DNA of 64,000 nt from Bradyrhizobium erythrophlei (GCF_900129425.1 NZ_LT670817.1:8770001-8834000), one strand, 5' to 3'. Counted from the first letter of the stretch, positions 50,825-60,025 are shown. The notes: a model not told the origin generated them from the sequence alone. Made by a program: numbers and translations.

Positions 50825-52363
50825 TCACTTCGCGTAAATCTTCGCATACGTATCGCGCAAAATGTTCTTCTGCACCTTGCCCATGGCATTGCGCGGCAAT
50901 TCGTCGACCACGATCACCCGTTTCGGCATCTTGAATTTCGCCAGCCGCCCGTCGAGCGCCTGCAGCACCGAGGTTTCGTCGACCTTTGCATTCTTGTCGC
51001 AGACCACGACGGCGGTAACGCCCTCGCCGAAATCGGCATGGGGCACGCCGATCACGGCGGATTCGACCACGCCCGGCATGGCGTCGATCTCGCTTTCGAT
51101 CTCCTTGGGGTAGACATTGAAGCCGCCGGAGATCACGAGATCCTTGCCGCGGCCGAGAATGTGCACATAGCCGTGGCCGTCGATCTTGCCGAGATCGCCG
51201 GTGATGAAGAATCCGTCGTCGCGGAATTCAGCTTTGGTCTTCTCGGGCATCCGCCAGTAGCCCTTGAACACGTTGGGGCCCTTGACCTCGATCATCCCAA
51301 TGGTTTCGCGCGCGAGCTCTTTTCCGGTTTCGGGGTCGGTGACGCGCACGGTGACGCCGGGCAGCGCATGGCCGACCGCGCCGGGCACCCGATCGCCGTC
51401 ATAGGGGTTCGACGTATTCATGTTGGTTTCGGTCATGCCGTAGCGCTCGAGCACGGCGTGGCCGGTACGCGCAAACCATTCGCGGTGGGTATCGGCGAGC
51501 AGCGGCGCCGAGCCGGAGACGAACAATCGCATGTGTTTTGTCGATTCATGCGTCAGCGCCGGGCTCTGCAGCAGCCGTGTGTAGAACGTCGGCACGCCCA
51601 TCAGCACGGTGGCACGCGTCATCAGCCTGATGATCAGGTCGGGATCGAATTTCGGCAGGAAGATCATCGAGGCGCGGGCGAACAGCGTGACGTTGCTCGC
51701 CACGAACAAGCCGTGGGTGTGGTAGATCGGCAGCGCGTGGATCAGCACGTCCTTGTCGGTGAAGCGCCAGTAATCGACCAGCGACAGCGAATTCGACGCG
51801 AGGTTATCGTGCGTCAGCATCGCGCCCTTGGAACGCCCTGTCGTACCCGAGGTGTAGAGGATCGCGGCAAGATCATCGTCGGCGCGTGCGACGGTGGTGA
51901 ATGCCGGGCTCGCCGCGGCGGCGGCGTCGGTCAGCGACCCCTTGCCGTCGGCGCCCAGCGTCTCGACCTTGGCGCCAACCTTGGCCGCGATCGCGCCGAT
52001 GCCTTCCGCCTTGGTGGGATCGCACACCACCAGCGAGGGCTCGGCGTCGGTGATGAAATATTCAAGCTCGTTCAGCGTGTAGGCGGTGTTGAGCGGCAGG
52101 TAGACGGCGCCCGCCCGCACCGCGGCGAGATACAGCACTAGGCCCGGCACCGATTTTTCGGTTTGCGCGGCGACGCGGTCGCCGGGCTTGACGCCGCGCG
52201 ATACCAGCACATTCGCCATCTGCCCGGCCCGGGAAATCAGGTCGCCATAACTGATGCGCTGCCCGTCGGCGGTTTCGATCGCCAACCGGGAAGCATCGTC
52301 GAGGCCGTCGAACAAGCGGGAAAACAGGTTGGCGTTCATGATGGTTTTCTGCGGCGCATTCAT
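50825..52363 (-). CDS. matB: malonyl-CoA synthetase
   Basis: A 512-residue adenylate-forming enzyme that makes malonyl-CoA from malonate, ATP and CoA. The AMP-binding core is ILYTSGTTGRSKGAM, with RYGMTETNMNTSNPYDG, FFITGDLGKID and LGRGKDLVISGGFNVYPKE as later signatures. The sequence matches Rhodopseudomonas MatB closely as I remember it. A downstream in-frame ATG at 52339 (MNANLF) matches that protein's start; 52363 is the longest. No decarboxylase or malonate transporter is adjacent. Confidence 0.94.
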   Translation of the reverse strand: MNAPQKTIMNANLFSRLFDGLDDASRLAIETADGQRISYGDLISRAGQMANVLVSRGVKPGDRVAAQTEKSVPGLVLYLAAVRAGAVYLPLNTAYTLNELEYFITDAEPSLVVCDPTKAEGIGAIAAKVGAKVETLGADGKGSLTDAAAAASPAFTTVARADDDLAAILYTSGTTGRSKGAMLTHDNLASNSLSLVDYWRFTDKDVLIHALPIYHTHGLFVASNVTLFARASMIFLPKFDPDLIIRLMTRATVLMGVPTFYTRLLQSPALTHESTKHMRLFVSGSAPLLADTHREWFARTGHAVLERYGMTETNMNTSNPYDGDRVPGAVGHALPGVTVRVTDPETGKELARETIGMIEVKGPNVFKGYWRMPEKTKAEFRDDGFFITGDLGKIDGHGYVHILGRGKDLVISGGFNVYPKEIESEIDAMPGVVESAVIGVPHADFGEGVTAVVVCDKNAKVDETSVLQALDGRLAKFKMPKRVIVVDELPRNAMGKVQKNILRDTYAKIYAK

Positions 52364-52459
52364 GCATCATTCCGGTGGGCGGCTTTCGGCCCCGAGGGCC
52401 GCGTCATCCAGCGGATGAATAGCAAGAACGCCCTTCACAAAGCAACGGAGACAGTTTGC

Positions 52460-53221
52460 ATGTCAAATAACGGGAAACGCGTAGCCTGGGTCACCGGCGG
52501 CGGCAGCGGTATCGGCGAGGCCGGGGCGGAAGCGCTGGGAGCGGACGGCTGGACGGTGGTGGTTTCGGGGCGCCGGCAGGATGCGCTGGACGCGGTGGTG
52601 GCGAAGATTACCAGGAGCGGCGGCAAGGCCGAGGCGATCGCGCTCGATGTCAGCAAATCCGACGACGTGACCAGGGCCGCGGAGCAGATTCTCGCCAAAC
52701 ACGGCCGCATCGATCTTCTGGTCAACAGCGCCGGCATCAACGTGCCGAAACGCAGCTGGGCCGACATGGAGCTGGAAGGCTGGAACAGCCTGGTCGACAT
52801 CAATCTCAACGGCGTGCTGTATTGCATGCGCGCGGTGCTGCCGGCGATGCGGGCGCAACAGGACGGCTGCATCATCAACGTGGCATCATGGGCCGGCCGC
52901 CATGTCTCGAAAATGCCGGGTCCGGCCTACACCACCACCAAGCATGCGGTGCTGGCGCTGACCCATTCGTTCAACATGGATGAATGCGTCAACGGGTTGC
53001 GGGCTTGCTGCCTGTCGCCCGGCGAGGTCGTGACCCCGATCCTCAAACTGCGGCCGAAGGTCCCGTCGGAAGCAGAACAGGCGAAGATGCTGCAGCCGGA
53101 AGATTGCGGCCGCACCATCGCCTTCGTCGCCAGCATGCCGCCGCGGGTCTGCATCAACGAAATCCTGATCAGCCCGACCTGGAACAGGGGATTTGTGCAG
53201 ACGCCGGCCAATCGGGATTAG
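52460..53221 (+). CDS. short-chain dehydrogenase/reductase
   Basis: A 253-residue classical SDR. The cofactor motif TGGGSGIG is at 12-19, VNSAG at 88-92, catalytic Ser143, and Tyr157 and Lys161 in YTTTK. All active-site residues are present. The C-terminus (RVCINEILISPTWNRG) is typical of the family. The substrate is unknown. It is divergent from matB with a 96-bp gap; ACGGAGA precedes the ATG at 52460. Confidence 0.86.
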   Translation: MSNNGKRVAWVTGGGSGIGEAGAEALGADGWTVVVSGRRQDALDAVVAKITRSGGKAEAIALDVSKSDDVTRAAEQILAKHGRIDLLVNSAGINVPKRSWADMELEGWNSLVDINLNGVLYCMRAVLPAMRAQQDGCIINVASWAGRHVSKMPGPAYTTTKHAVLALTHSFNMDECVNGLRACCLSPGEVVTPILKLRPKVPSEAEQAKMLQPEDCGRTIAFVASMPPRVCINEILISPTWNRGFVQTPANRD

Positions 53222-53237
53222 CGACGCGATCTCGCGC

Positions 53238-53332
53238 CCTCATCCTGAGGAGCGGCCGATGGCCGTCTCGAAGGATGGGTGCCAGCCTCATGGTTCGAGA
53301 CGCGCGCGAAGAGCGCGCTCCTCACCATGAGG
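53238..53332. repeat. family-5 palindromic repeat
   Basis: Left end cctcatcctgaggagc and right end ctcctcaccatgagg, with gtctcgaaggatgg and cgcgcgaagagcgcgctcct inside. It matches the copy at 50699-50820 in ends and in part of the centre. Confidence 0.75.
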
Positions 53333-53358
53333 CACGCCCACACGTCTCTCGCAAAGTC

Positions 53359-53439
53359 GTCATTCCGGGATGGTGCTTTAGCACCAGACCCGGAATCTCG
53401 AGATTCCGGGTTCGACGCTTCGCATCGCCCCGGAATGAC
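53359..53439. repeat. family-1 palindromic repeat (copy E)
   Basis: Ends gtcattccggg and ccccggaatgac, with the GGAATCTCGAGATTCC centre as in copy A. It abuts the family-5 element in this gap. Confidence 0.8.
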
Positions 53440-53655
53440 CGCCACCTGGACTGCTCCGTCGCTCCTCGCAATGAGGGGAGCCCACGTCTCTCGCCGCGAA
53501 AAGTTTCAAATCCCTGAAAATTTATTCCCTGAAACCGCGCCTCCCGCCTCCCGTAACTCGGCGCAACGGCGACGCAGTCTTCCATCAACCGACAGCGCCG
53601 TTGTTACCCCTCGGCGAGAGTTCCGCCGGTCACACCATCCATCGGGAGACGATCC

Positions 53656-54234
53656 ATGTCGAAGCGCATTGCATTGTTGTCCGCCGCCGCCATTGGCGCG
53701 CTGGCCCTGACTGCCACCCTCGTCGCGCCCGTCAGCGCGCAAGACAAGATGAAGAGCGAAATGTCCGGCGAGAAGACCGTCATGGTCGGCGGCGCCGCGA
53801 TGTTCCCCTCGAAGAACATCATCCAGAACGCCGTCAACTCCAAGGACCACACCACGCTGGTTGCCGCGGTGAAGGCCGCCGGCCTGGTCGATACCCTGGA
53901 AGGCAGGGGCCCGCTCACGGTATTCGCGCCGACCAACGCTGCCTTCGGCAAGCTGCCGGCCGGTACCGTCGACACCCTGGTGAAACCCGAAAGCAAGGTG
54001 ACCCTGACCAAAATCCTGACTTATCACGTGGTTCCGGGCAGGCTCGAAGCCTCCGCCCTGACCGACGGCAAGAAGCTCAAGACCGTTCAGGGCGAAGAGC
54101 TGACCGTCAAGCGGTCGGGCAACACGGTGATGATCATCGACGCCAAGGGCGGCTCCTCGACCGTCACGATCCCGAACGTCAATCAGTCGAACGGCGTGAT
54201 CCATGTGGTCGATACGGTACTGATGCCGTCGTAA
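53656..54234 (+). CDS. fasciclin (FAS1) domain protein
   Basis: A 192-residue exported protein. Residues 1-28 are a Sec signal ending VSA-QD. One FAS1 domain follows: KDHTTLVAAVKAAGLVDTL, the H1 motif GPLTVFAPTNAAFGKLP, YHVVPGRL and the H2-like NGVIHVVDTVLMP. FAS1 domains mediate adhesion or bind haem and polymers. It precedes the cytochrome b561/Mo-enzyme pair by 180 bp; co-regulation is possible but unproven. Confidence 0.92.
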   Translation: MSKRIALLSAAAIGALALTATLVAPVSAQDKMKSEMSGEKTVMVGGAAMFPSKNIIQNAVNSKDHTTLVAAVKAAGLVDTLEGRGPLTVFAPTNAAFGKLPAGTVDTLVKPESKVTLTKILTYHVVPGRLEASALTDGKKLKTVQGEELTVKRSGNTVMIIDAKGGSSTVTIPNVNQSNGVIHVVDTVLMPS

Positions 54235-54351
54235 CAGCCGCGCCCCTGATCAGTCCCCATCGGGATGCGCAAGCCGCGAGCCGGGGCAACCCGGCTCGCA
54301 TTTTTGTGATCGCGATACCCCACCGGCATGAATCTGATAGGCTGCGCGGCA

Positions 54352-54379
54352 GTAACGAAACACGGGTTCCCGGCGTATA
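54352..54379 (+). promoter_or_regulatory. ECF-sigma-like promoter
   Basis: GTAACG (54352-54357) and CGTATA (54374-54379) are separated by 16 bp. The layout and the AAC/CG-rich hexamers resemble alphaproteobacterial ECF sigma promoters. The predicted start lies about 30 bp before the ATG at 54414. Sigma identity is not known. Confidence 0.4.
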
Positions 54380-54413
54380 GTTGTAGTATCGATCTTTTAG
54401 CGGCGGAACAACG

Positions 54414-55040
54414 ATGTCCAGTCTTGCAGTCAGCGACGAACGCACAGCACCGGCGACGACGATCATTCAGCCGGCGTGGGTTCGGATCGTGCACTGGATC
54501 AATGCGGTGGCGATGATCCTGATGATCATGTCGGGATGGCAGATCTACAACGCCTCGCCGCTGTTCGGTTTCAGTTTTTCGCCTTCGATCACGCTGGGCG
54601 GCTGGCTCGGCGGCGCGCTGCTCTGGCATTTCGCGGCGATGTGGCTGTTGATGGTCAACGGCCTGGTCTATCTCACGCTGGGTTTCGCCACCGGCCGCTT
54701 TCGCAAAAAGCTGCTGCCGATCACGCCTTCCGGCGTGATCTCGGATACGAAGGCGGCGCTGACCGGCAAGTTGTCGCATGACGACCTGACCCGGTACAAT
54801 TACGTGCAGAAGATGTTGTATGCCGGCATCATCGTGGTCGGCGTCGTCATCGTGCTGTCGGGTCTTTCGATCTGGAAGCCGGTGCAGCTGCAGTGGCTGA
54901 CAGCGGTGTTCGGCGGCTACGACGTGGCGCGCTACGTCCACTTCGTCTGCATGTCGGCGATCGTCGCGTTCCTGGTGATCCACGTCGCCCTGGCATTGCT
55001 GGTGCCCAGGAGCCTGCGCGCCATGATCATCGGCCGCTGA
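54414..55040 (+). CDS. cytochrome b561 family protein
   Basis: A 208-residue inner-membrane cytochrome b. Four or more helices are seen; candidate haem His residues lie in VRIVHWINAVAM, LLWHFAAMWL and VARYVHFVCMSAIVAFLVIHVAL. The family passes electrons between the quinone pool and periplasmic redox proteins. It begins 22 bp before the molybdopterin gene and probably forms its membrane electron donor or acceptor. Confidence 0.9.
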   Translation: MSSLAVSDERTAPATTIIQPAWVRIVHWINAVAMILMIMSGWQIYNASPLFGFSFSPSITLGGWLGGALLWHFAAMWLLMVNGLVYLTLGFATGRFRKKLLPITPSGVISDTKAALTGKLSHDDLTRYNYVQKMLYAGIIVVGVVIVLSGLSIWKPVQLQWLTAVFGGYDVARYVHFVCMSAIVAFLVIHVALALLVPRSLRAMIIGR

Positions 55041-55061
55041 AAAATTATCGGAGAATAGATC

Positions 55062-55847
55062 ATGGGCCGCCTACGTTCCCTTCTGATCCCCGGCGTCGAC
55101 AAGCAACTGCTGGTGAAGGACGCGGTGAAGCTGATGCCGGATCCGGCGCGCCGGCGCTTTATCGCCGGGGGCGCCAGTTTTGGCGCGCTGACGCTGTTGA
55201 CCGGCTGCAACGTTTCCGACAGTTCGTCGGCCGAGCAGCTGCTGGTGCAGGTCTCGAAGTTCAACGATGCCGTGCAGGCCTTTATTTTCAATCCCGATGC
55301 GCTGGCGCCGACTTTTCCGGAAAGCGCCATTACAAGGCCGTTTCCGTTCAACGGGTATTACGACGTTGAGGACGCGCCCGACGTCGACGGCAAGACCTGG
55401 AAGTTCGAGGTGCGCGGCCTCGTCGACAACAAGAAGCCATGGACGCTGGAGGAGCTTTACAAGCTGCCGCAGGTCAAGCAGGTCACGCGCCATATCTGCG
55501 TCGAGGGCTGGAGCGCGATCGGCAGCTGGACCGGGACTCCGTTACGCGATTTCCTCAAGCTGGTCGGCGCCGACACCCGCGCCAAATATTGCTGGTTCCA
55601 GTGCGCCGATTCGGAAGGCTACAACAGCCCGCTCGACATGCGCACCGCGCTGCATCCGCAGACCCAGATGACGTTCAAGTTCGCCGACGAAATTCTCCCC
55701 AGGGCCTATGGCTTCCCGATGAAGATCCGGGTGCCGACAAAACTCGGATTCAAGAACCCGAAATACGTGGTCTCGATGGAGGTCACCAACGACTACAAGG
55801 GCGGCTATTGGGAAGACCAGGGCTACAATTCGTTCAGCGGGAGTTGA
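55062..55847 (+). CDS. molybdopterin-dependent oxidoreductase (sulfite-oxidase fold), Tat lipoprotein
   Basis: A 261-residue enzyme of the sulfite-oxidase/MsrP fold. ARRRFIAGG (29-37) looks like a Tat signal and TLLTGC gives a lipobox Cys near 47, so export as a lipoprotein is likely. The catalytic domain has RHICVEGWSAIGSWTGTPL, where Cys should ligate molybdenum, and WFQCADSEGYNSPLD. It resembles MsrP (YedY), but its partner is a cytochrome b561 and not MsrQ. The substrate, possibly a sulfoxide, is unknown. The preceding gene ends 21 bp upstream. Confidence 0.88.
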   Translation: MGRLRSLLIPGVDKQLLVKDAVKLMPDPARRRFIAGGASFGALTLLTGCNVSDSSSAEQLLVQVSKFNDAVQAFIFNPDALAPTFPESAITRPFPFNGYYDVEDAPDVDGKTWKFEVRGLVDNKKPWTLEELYKLPQVKQVTRHICVEGWSAIGSWTGTPLRDFLKLVGADTRAKYCWFQCADSEGYNSPLDMRTALHPQTQMTFKFADEILPRAYGFPMKIRVPTKLGFKNPKYVVSMEVTNDYKGGYWEDQGYNSFSGS

Positions 55848-55996
55848 TCCTTCCCTTCTCCCCTTGTGGGAGAAGGTGGCGCGGACAAGGTCCGCGCCGG
55901 ATGAGGGGTCTCTATCCGCGGAGACAAACCCCTCACCCGTCTCGAATTCGCTGCGCTCATTCGAGCCACCCTCTCCCACAAGGGGAGAGGGGAAGA
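55848..55996. repeat. long inverted repeat between convergent genes (family 7)
   Basis: The left arm ccttctccccttgtgggaga (then aggtggc) and the right arm gccaccctctcccacaaggg (then gagagg) form an almost perfect stem of over 25 bp. The centre holds cggatgaggggtctctatcc. It fills the space between the two genes' stops and may act as a shared transcriptional end point. Confidence 0.7.
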
Positions 55997-55997
55997 A

Positions 55998-57188
55998 TCA
56001 CGCCGATGGTCCCAGCCGCTTCTGAAACGCCGCCGCCACGGCGCCTATCGCCAACAGCGCCGCGGAGACGTTCAATGCATAGGACAGGCTGCCGAACGCG
56101 TCGGTGACGGCGCCGACCGCGGTCGGTCCCAGCGTCTGGCCAATTCCGAACGCGATCGTCATTGCCGCGATTCCCTTCGGCCATGCCGACGGCGGATAGT
56201 TGAAGCGCACGAAGGCGGTGGTTGAGCCGACTATGGCGAAAAAGGAGATGCCGAACACCAGCGCCGATGCGGTCAGCCATGCCGCGGAGTGTCCGAGCAA
56301 TGGCAATGCGGCGCCAATCGTATTGACGCTGAGAATGATCGCCGTACTGATGCCGCCGCGGTCGAGCGCCAGCACGCGGCGCCATACCCACGGCGTTGCG
56401 AACGCGCTCAGGCCGATCAGGCACCAGAACGCGCTCTGCGCCGGAGCTCCGCCGCCGGCGTCGCGGATATACGCGATCATGAAGGTCATGTAGGCGATAT
56501 ATCCGGCGCCGAACAGAAAATAGCCGATCAGATAGATCAGCACCGGTCTGATGGCGAAAGGTGTCGGGATATCTGCGGCGAGGTCGGCTTGTATGTCGAT
56601 CGGCGCCAGCAGCAGCGGGATTGTCATCACGGTGGCGAGCGCCGTCATCGCCCACCACACGATCCACCACGATCCCGGGCCGAACGCCTGCAGCACGAAA
56701 GGTGCGACCAGCCCCGACGACAGGATGCCCAATCCCGGTCCGGCGTAGAACAGACTGAGCAGGAAGTTCGCGCGCTCGGGGCGCGATTGCGCGATTGTGG
56801 CCGCCAGCGCGGCACCGGCGATGAACACCGCCGCTGCGCCAATTCCCACCAGCAGCCGGGCGAAACTCAGGATGACGAAATTGCCTGACAACGCGCACAG
56901 CGCCAGCGAGACCACGCAAACCAGCGTCCCCCAGCGCACGGTGGCGGACAGGCCGAAGCGCTTGATGAGTTTCGACGCGACCAGCGCGCCGGCGAGATAA
57001 CCGGCGGCGTTGATGGTGTTCATGAAGCCTGCGGCCGAATACGACCAGCCGAGCGAATCGCGCATGTCCGGCAGCACCAGCGCATAGGCGAAGCGGCCGA
57101 TACCGAGACCGATCGTGGGCGCCAGCGACAGGATCAGGATCAGCCGCGCGGGATGCGCGTAAGACGTGTGGCGATCGGGGGCGTGCAA
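55998..57188 (-). CDS. YbfB/YjiJ-family MFS transporter
   Basis: A 396-residue inner-membrane protein with about 12 helices (starts LIL-ILSLAPTIGLGIGRFAYALVLP, with later repeats of G-rich helices). It matches the YbfB/YjiJ MFS family with DSLGWSYSAAGFMNTINAAGYLAGAL, a group-typical stretch. The substrate is unknown. The start is set at a TTG (57188) with GGAG eight bases before it. The frame upstream to 57341 crosses a family-2 repeat and looks non-coding. Confidence 0.78.
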   Translation of the reverse strand: MHAPDRHTSYAHPARLILILSLAPTIGLGIGRFAYALVLPDMRDSLGWSYSAAGFMNTINAAGYLAGALVASKLIKRFGLSATVRWGTLVCVVSLALCALSGNFVILSFARLLVGIGAAAVFIAGAALAATIAQSRPERANFLLSLFYAGPGLGILSSGLVAPFVLQAFGPGSWWIVWWAMTALATVMTIPLLLAPIDIQADLAADIPTPFAIRPVLIYLIGYFLFGAGYIAYMTFMIAYIRDAGGGAPAQSAFWCLIGLSAFATPWVWRRVLALDRGGISTAIILSVNTIGAALPLLGHSAAWLTASALVFGISFFAIVGSTTAFVRFNYPPSAWPKGIAAMTIAFGIGQTLGPTAVGAVTDAFGSLSYALNVSAALLAIGAVAAAFQKRLGPSA

Positions 57189-57311
57189 GGGGGTACTCCG
57201 GCGAAACGCAATGTGACAGGGTCTGCAGCGGTTGCACAGGACGCAATCAGCAATGGTGTCTTGCCAATCGCGCAGGGCCGCTCTAGCACTCCGCGCGCAG
57301 CGAAATTGGCC

Positions 57312-57400
57312 GTCATGCCCGGCCTCGTGCCGGGCATCCATGTCCTTTCCTTCGCTGTAAGCAACAAGACGTGGATGGCCGGGACAAGCCCGGCCATGAC
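57312..57400. repeat. family-2 palindromic repeat
   Basis: Left end gtcatgcccggcctcgtgcc and right end gcccggccatgac, with gacgtggatggcc near the right. It lies in the leader of leuB and matches copies at 33891 and 35255. Confidence 0.75.
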
Positions 57401-57421
57401 GATCGATAAGGAACGACGCCC

Positions 57422-58534
57422 ATGGCGACCCATAAACTGCTGCTTCTCCCCGGCGACGGCATCGGCCCCGAAGTGATGGCGGAGGTGACGCGCCTGATTG
57501 ACTGGCTTAACGCGGCGGGGCTGGCGCATTTCGAAACCGAGCAGGGGCTGGTCGGCGGCGCGGCCTATGATGCGAGCAAGCAGAGCATCACCGACGCGAC
57601 CATGGCCACGGCGAAGGCCGCCGATGCCGTGATCTTCGGCGCGGTCGGCGGTCCGAAATGGGACAGCGTGCCCTATGAGGCGCGCCCGGAGGCCGGGCTG
57701 TTGCGGCTGCGCAAGGACCTCGCGTTGTTTGCGAACCTGCGTCCGGCGATTTGCTATCCGGCGCTCGCGGATTCATCCAGCCTGAAGCGCGAGGTGGTCG
57801 AGGGCCTCGACATCATGATCGTGCGCGAGCTCACCGGCGGGGTGTATTTTGGCGAGCCGAAAACCATCACCGACCTCGGCAACGGCCAGAAGCGCGCCAT
57901 CGACACCCAGGTCTACGACACCTTTGAAATCGAGCGCATCGCCCGCGTTGCCTTCGATCTGGCGCGCAAGCGCCGCAACAAGGTGACCTCGATGGAAAAG
58001 CGCAACGTCATGAAGTCGGGCGTGCTCTGGAACGAGGTGGTCACCCAGGTGCACGCGCGCGAATACAAGGACGTGACGCTCGAGCATCAATTGGCCGATT
58101 CCGGCGGCATGAACCTGGTGAAGACGCCGAAGCAGTTCGACGTCATCGTCACCGACAACCTGTTCGGCGACATGCTCTCGGATATCGCGGCGATGCTGAC
58201 GGGCTCGCTCGGCTTGCTGCCGTCGGCTTCGCTCGGCGCAGTCGACACCAAGACCAGGGAGCGCAAGGCGCTGTACGAGCCGGTGCACGGCTCGGCGCCC
58301 GACATCGCCGGCAAGGGCCTGGCCAATCCGATCGCGATGCTCGCCTCGTTCGCAATGGCGCTGCGCTATTCCTTTGATATGGGCGAACTGGCCGACAAGG
58401 TTGATTCGGCCATTGCGGCGGTGCTCGCGAGCGGCCTGCGCACGGCCGACATCAAGTCCGAGGGCACCACGGCGGTCAGCACGACGCAGATGGGCGAGGC
58501 GATTCTGAAGGAATTGCAGGCGTTGCACGGGTAG
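57422..58534 (+). CDS. leuB: 3-isopropylmalate dehydrogenase
   Basis: A 370-residue NAD-dependent decarboxylating dehydrogenase of leucine synthesis. Start GDGIGPEVMAEV, active-site RELTGGVYFGEP, metal-binding VTDNLFGDMLSDIAAML, and the NAD loop EPVHGSAPDIAGKGLANP are all present. Length is normal. It lies upstream of asd with two small minus-strand genes between. Confidence 0.97.
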   Translation: MATHKLLLLPGDGIGPEVMAEVTRLIDWLNAAGLAHFETEQGLVGGAAYDASKQSITDATMATAKAADAVIFGAVGGPKWDSVPYEARPEAGLLRLRKDLALFANLRPAICYPALADSSSLKREVVEGLDIMIVRELTGGVYFGEPKTITDLGNGQKRAIDTQVYDTFEIERIARVAFDLARKRRNKVTSMEKRNVMKSGVLWNEVVTQVHAREYKDVTLEHQLADSGGMNLVKTPKQFDVIVTDNLFGDMLSDIAAMLTGSLGLLPSASLGAVDTKTRERKALYEPVHGSAPDIAGKGLANPIAMLASFAMALRYSFDMGELADKVDSAIAAVLASGLRTADIKSEGTTAVSTTQMGEAILKELQALHG

Positions 58535-58678
58535 ACACGCGGAAGCCGTGCCCTTCAATTCGAGGTCAGCCCGCCAACGCCGGAATTAATTTCTGATTTT
58601 CGCGGCGGACTGGCACATGCGCGGGCTACGACGAGTCCTGGTGAAACGTGCCTTCGCCCGCCCCGCATCTCCGCTGGA

Positions 58679-59056
58679 TCAATACAGCGGGAAAGTCTTC
58701 GGATACCAACCACCGAAATCCGACGGCGGATTGAGCGGCTGGCGATCGATCGGGCGGTTGTTGTTCTCGCGGCCGAACGAGGGGTATCCGATGTCCGGCG
58801 GAATCGCATAGTCCATAAATTTGCGGTCGCCGGGCAATACTTCGGTGCCGGCGTCGAGCCAGGAGCGCTTGGTGACGTAGAGCCGGGTGTGCGGGCCCTG
58901 CTGATAGGAGACGTTGGGTCCGCCCGGCCCGTAATTGAGACGGCCGTTGTGATCGTATTTTGGGTTTTGCGCGTTGGCTTGGGTCGCGTCCAAGCCGACC
59001 GCGACAACTGCCGCCAGCAGCACCGCAAGCTTCACGACAGGGAATTTCAAGGTCAT
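58679..59056 (-). CDS. small exported protein of unknown function
   Basis: A 125-residue protein with a signal peptide (about residues 1-30, ending NAQ). The mature part is rich in Asn, Gly, Pro and Tyr (GRLNYGPGGPNVSYQQGPHT). GAGGA lies before the start at 59056. No domain is recognised and no partner is seen. It is likely real because the signal peptide and ribosome site agree. Confidence 0.62.
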   Translation of the reverse strand: MTLKFPVVKLAVLLAAVVAVGLDATQANAQNPKYDHNGRLNYGPGGPNVSYQQGPHTRLYVTKRSWLDAGTEVLPGDRKFMDYAIPPDIGYPSFGRENNNRPIDRQPLNPPSDFGGWYPKTFPLY

Positions 59057-59218
59057 CACCACGTCCTCATGGGCTGGCAGGTCGCCAAATCCGATTGGCA
59101 TCCAATTTAGCCGCTGGGGGTATGCCGTCACAAGGTCAATCGGGCCACACTAGCTCACAATAATGCGGCGCGGGGCGAAAAAGTTGCATCAAAACCAGCA
59201 TCTTGGCCGATGCGCCGG

Positions 59219-60025
59219 TCAGAGTGCGCCGCGCAGCCGGGGATTTTCCGCAGCCGTCACCCAGTCGGCCGAAGCCGCTGACGTGTCGGCAGCCGCGCAG
59301 CTGCTGCGCCTGAGCTCGGCGCGGGCGAATAATTCCGCCAGTTTCGGGTCATTTCCGGCCGCAAGCAAGATCAACCGGCTCAGAATACAGGAGATTGCGG
59401 CCCGCCGGGCCGGCAATGCGTCGCCCTGGCACGACCAGCCGGAAATCTGCAGACTGGGCTGGTCGAGGCGTTTGAAGAAGCCAAGGCAGGACCGCGTCTC
59501 GTCGGCGTTGCCCGCCGGGCGCAGCAGGGTCACCGCGCCGAATTTGCTATCGATCAGGCCGGCCGCTTCCAGCTCGCGCCCGTCCCCTGGGTTCATGCGG
59601 GCGGCGATTTCGGCAACGGCAGGCGCGGATGGGCTGAATTCAGCGCCGGGGCGATAGATTTCGAGCTCCGCGACCGGCTTTTGCCCCGGAGCGGCCCAGC
59701 GAAAGACGTCCTTGCGGCCGCCTCCGGGGTGCCGGAGGATTTCGTAAGTCTCTGTCTTTTCGGGCGAATCGAACTGGCTGACGGCGAACGCCGGGTACGA
59801 GCGCGAGGCCAGGCTCCAGTCCGCTTTGACGGCAGGCTCGCCTGCTTCGCCAGCGGGCAATTGATCCCATAAACGGATACCGACGATGGCAAGCAGGGCC
59901 AGAGTACCCACATAGGCAAGGAGCCTCGCCAGCGTACCGCAACACTCATCGGCAAAGCTGTTCAGCGCCGGATGAATGTGGGTCGAATATGAGGGATTGG
60001 CACGGATGGCCCGAAACGATCGCAT
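59219..60025 (-). CDS. membrane-anchored protein of unknown function
   Basis: A 268-residue protein with one hydrophobic helix near 32-50 (LARLLAYVGTLALLAIVGI). The rest is a soluble domain rich in charged residues (PVAELEIYRPGAE, LDQPSLQISGWSCQG) with four Cys that might form disulphides in the periplasm. No family is recognised. GTG at 60043 is an alternative start. Confidence 0.6.
   Translation of the reverse strand: MRSFRAIRANPSYSTHIHPALNSFADECCGTLARLLAYVGTLALLAIVGIRLWDQLPAGEAGEPAVKADWSLASRSYPAFAVSQFDSPEKTETYEILRHPGGGRKDVFRWAAPGQKPVAELEIYRPGAEFSPSAPAVAEIAARMNPGDGRELEAAGLIDSKFGAVTLLRPAGNADETRSCLGFFKRLDQPSLQISGWSCQGDALPARRAAISCILSRLILLAAGNDPKLAELFARAELRRSSCAAADTSAASADWVTAAENPRLRGAL

Larger units (their letters stand above)
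53222..53655. other. 434-bp gap with two repeat elements
   Basis: No gene is seen. It holds a family-5 copy (53238-53332) and a family-1 copy (53359-53439), followed by about 200 bp before the fasciclin gene. A loose ECF-like pair, tgaaac at 53530-53535 and cgtaac at 53552-53557 with a 16-bp spacer, is noted with low confidence. Confidence 0.5.
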
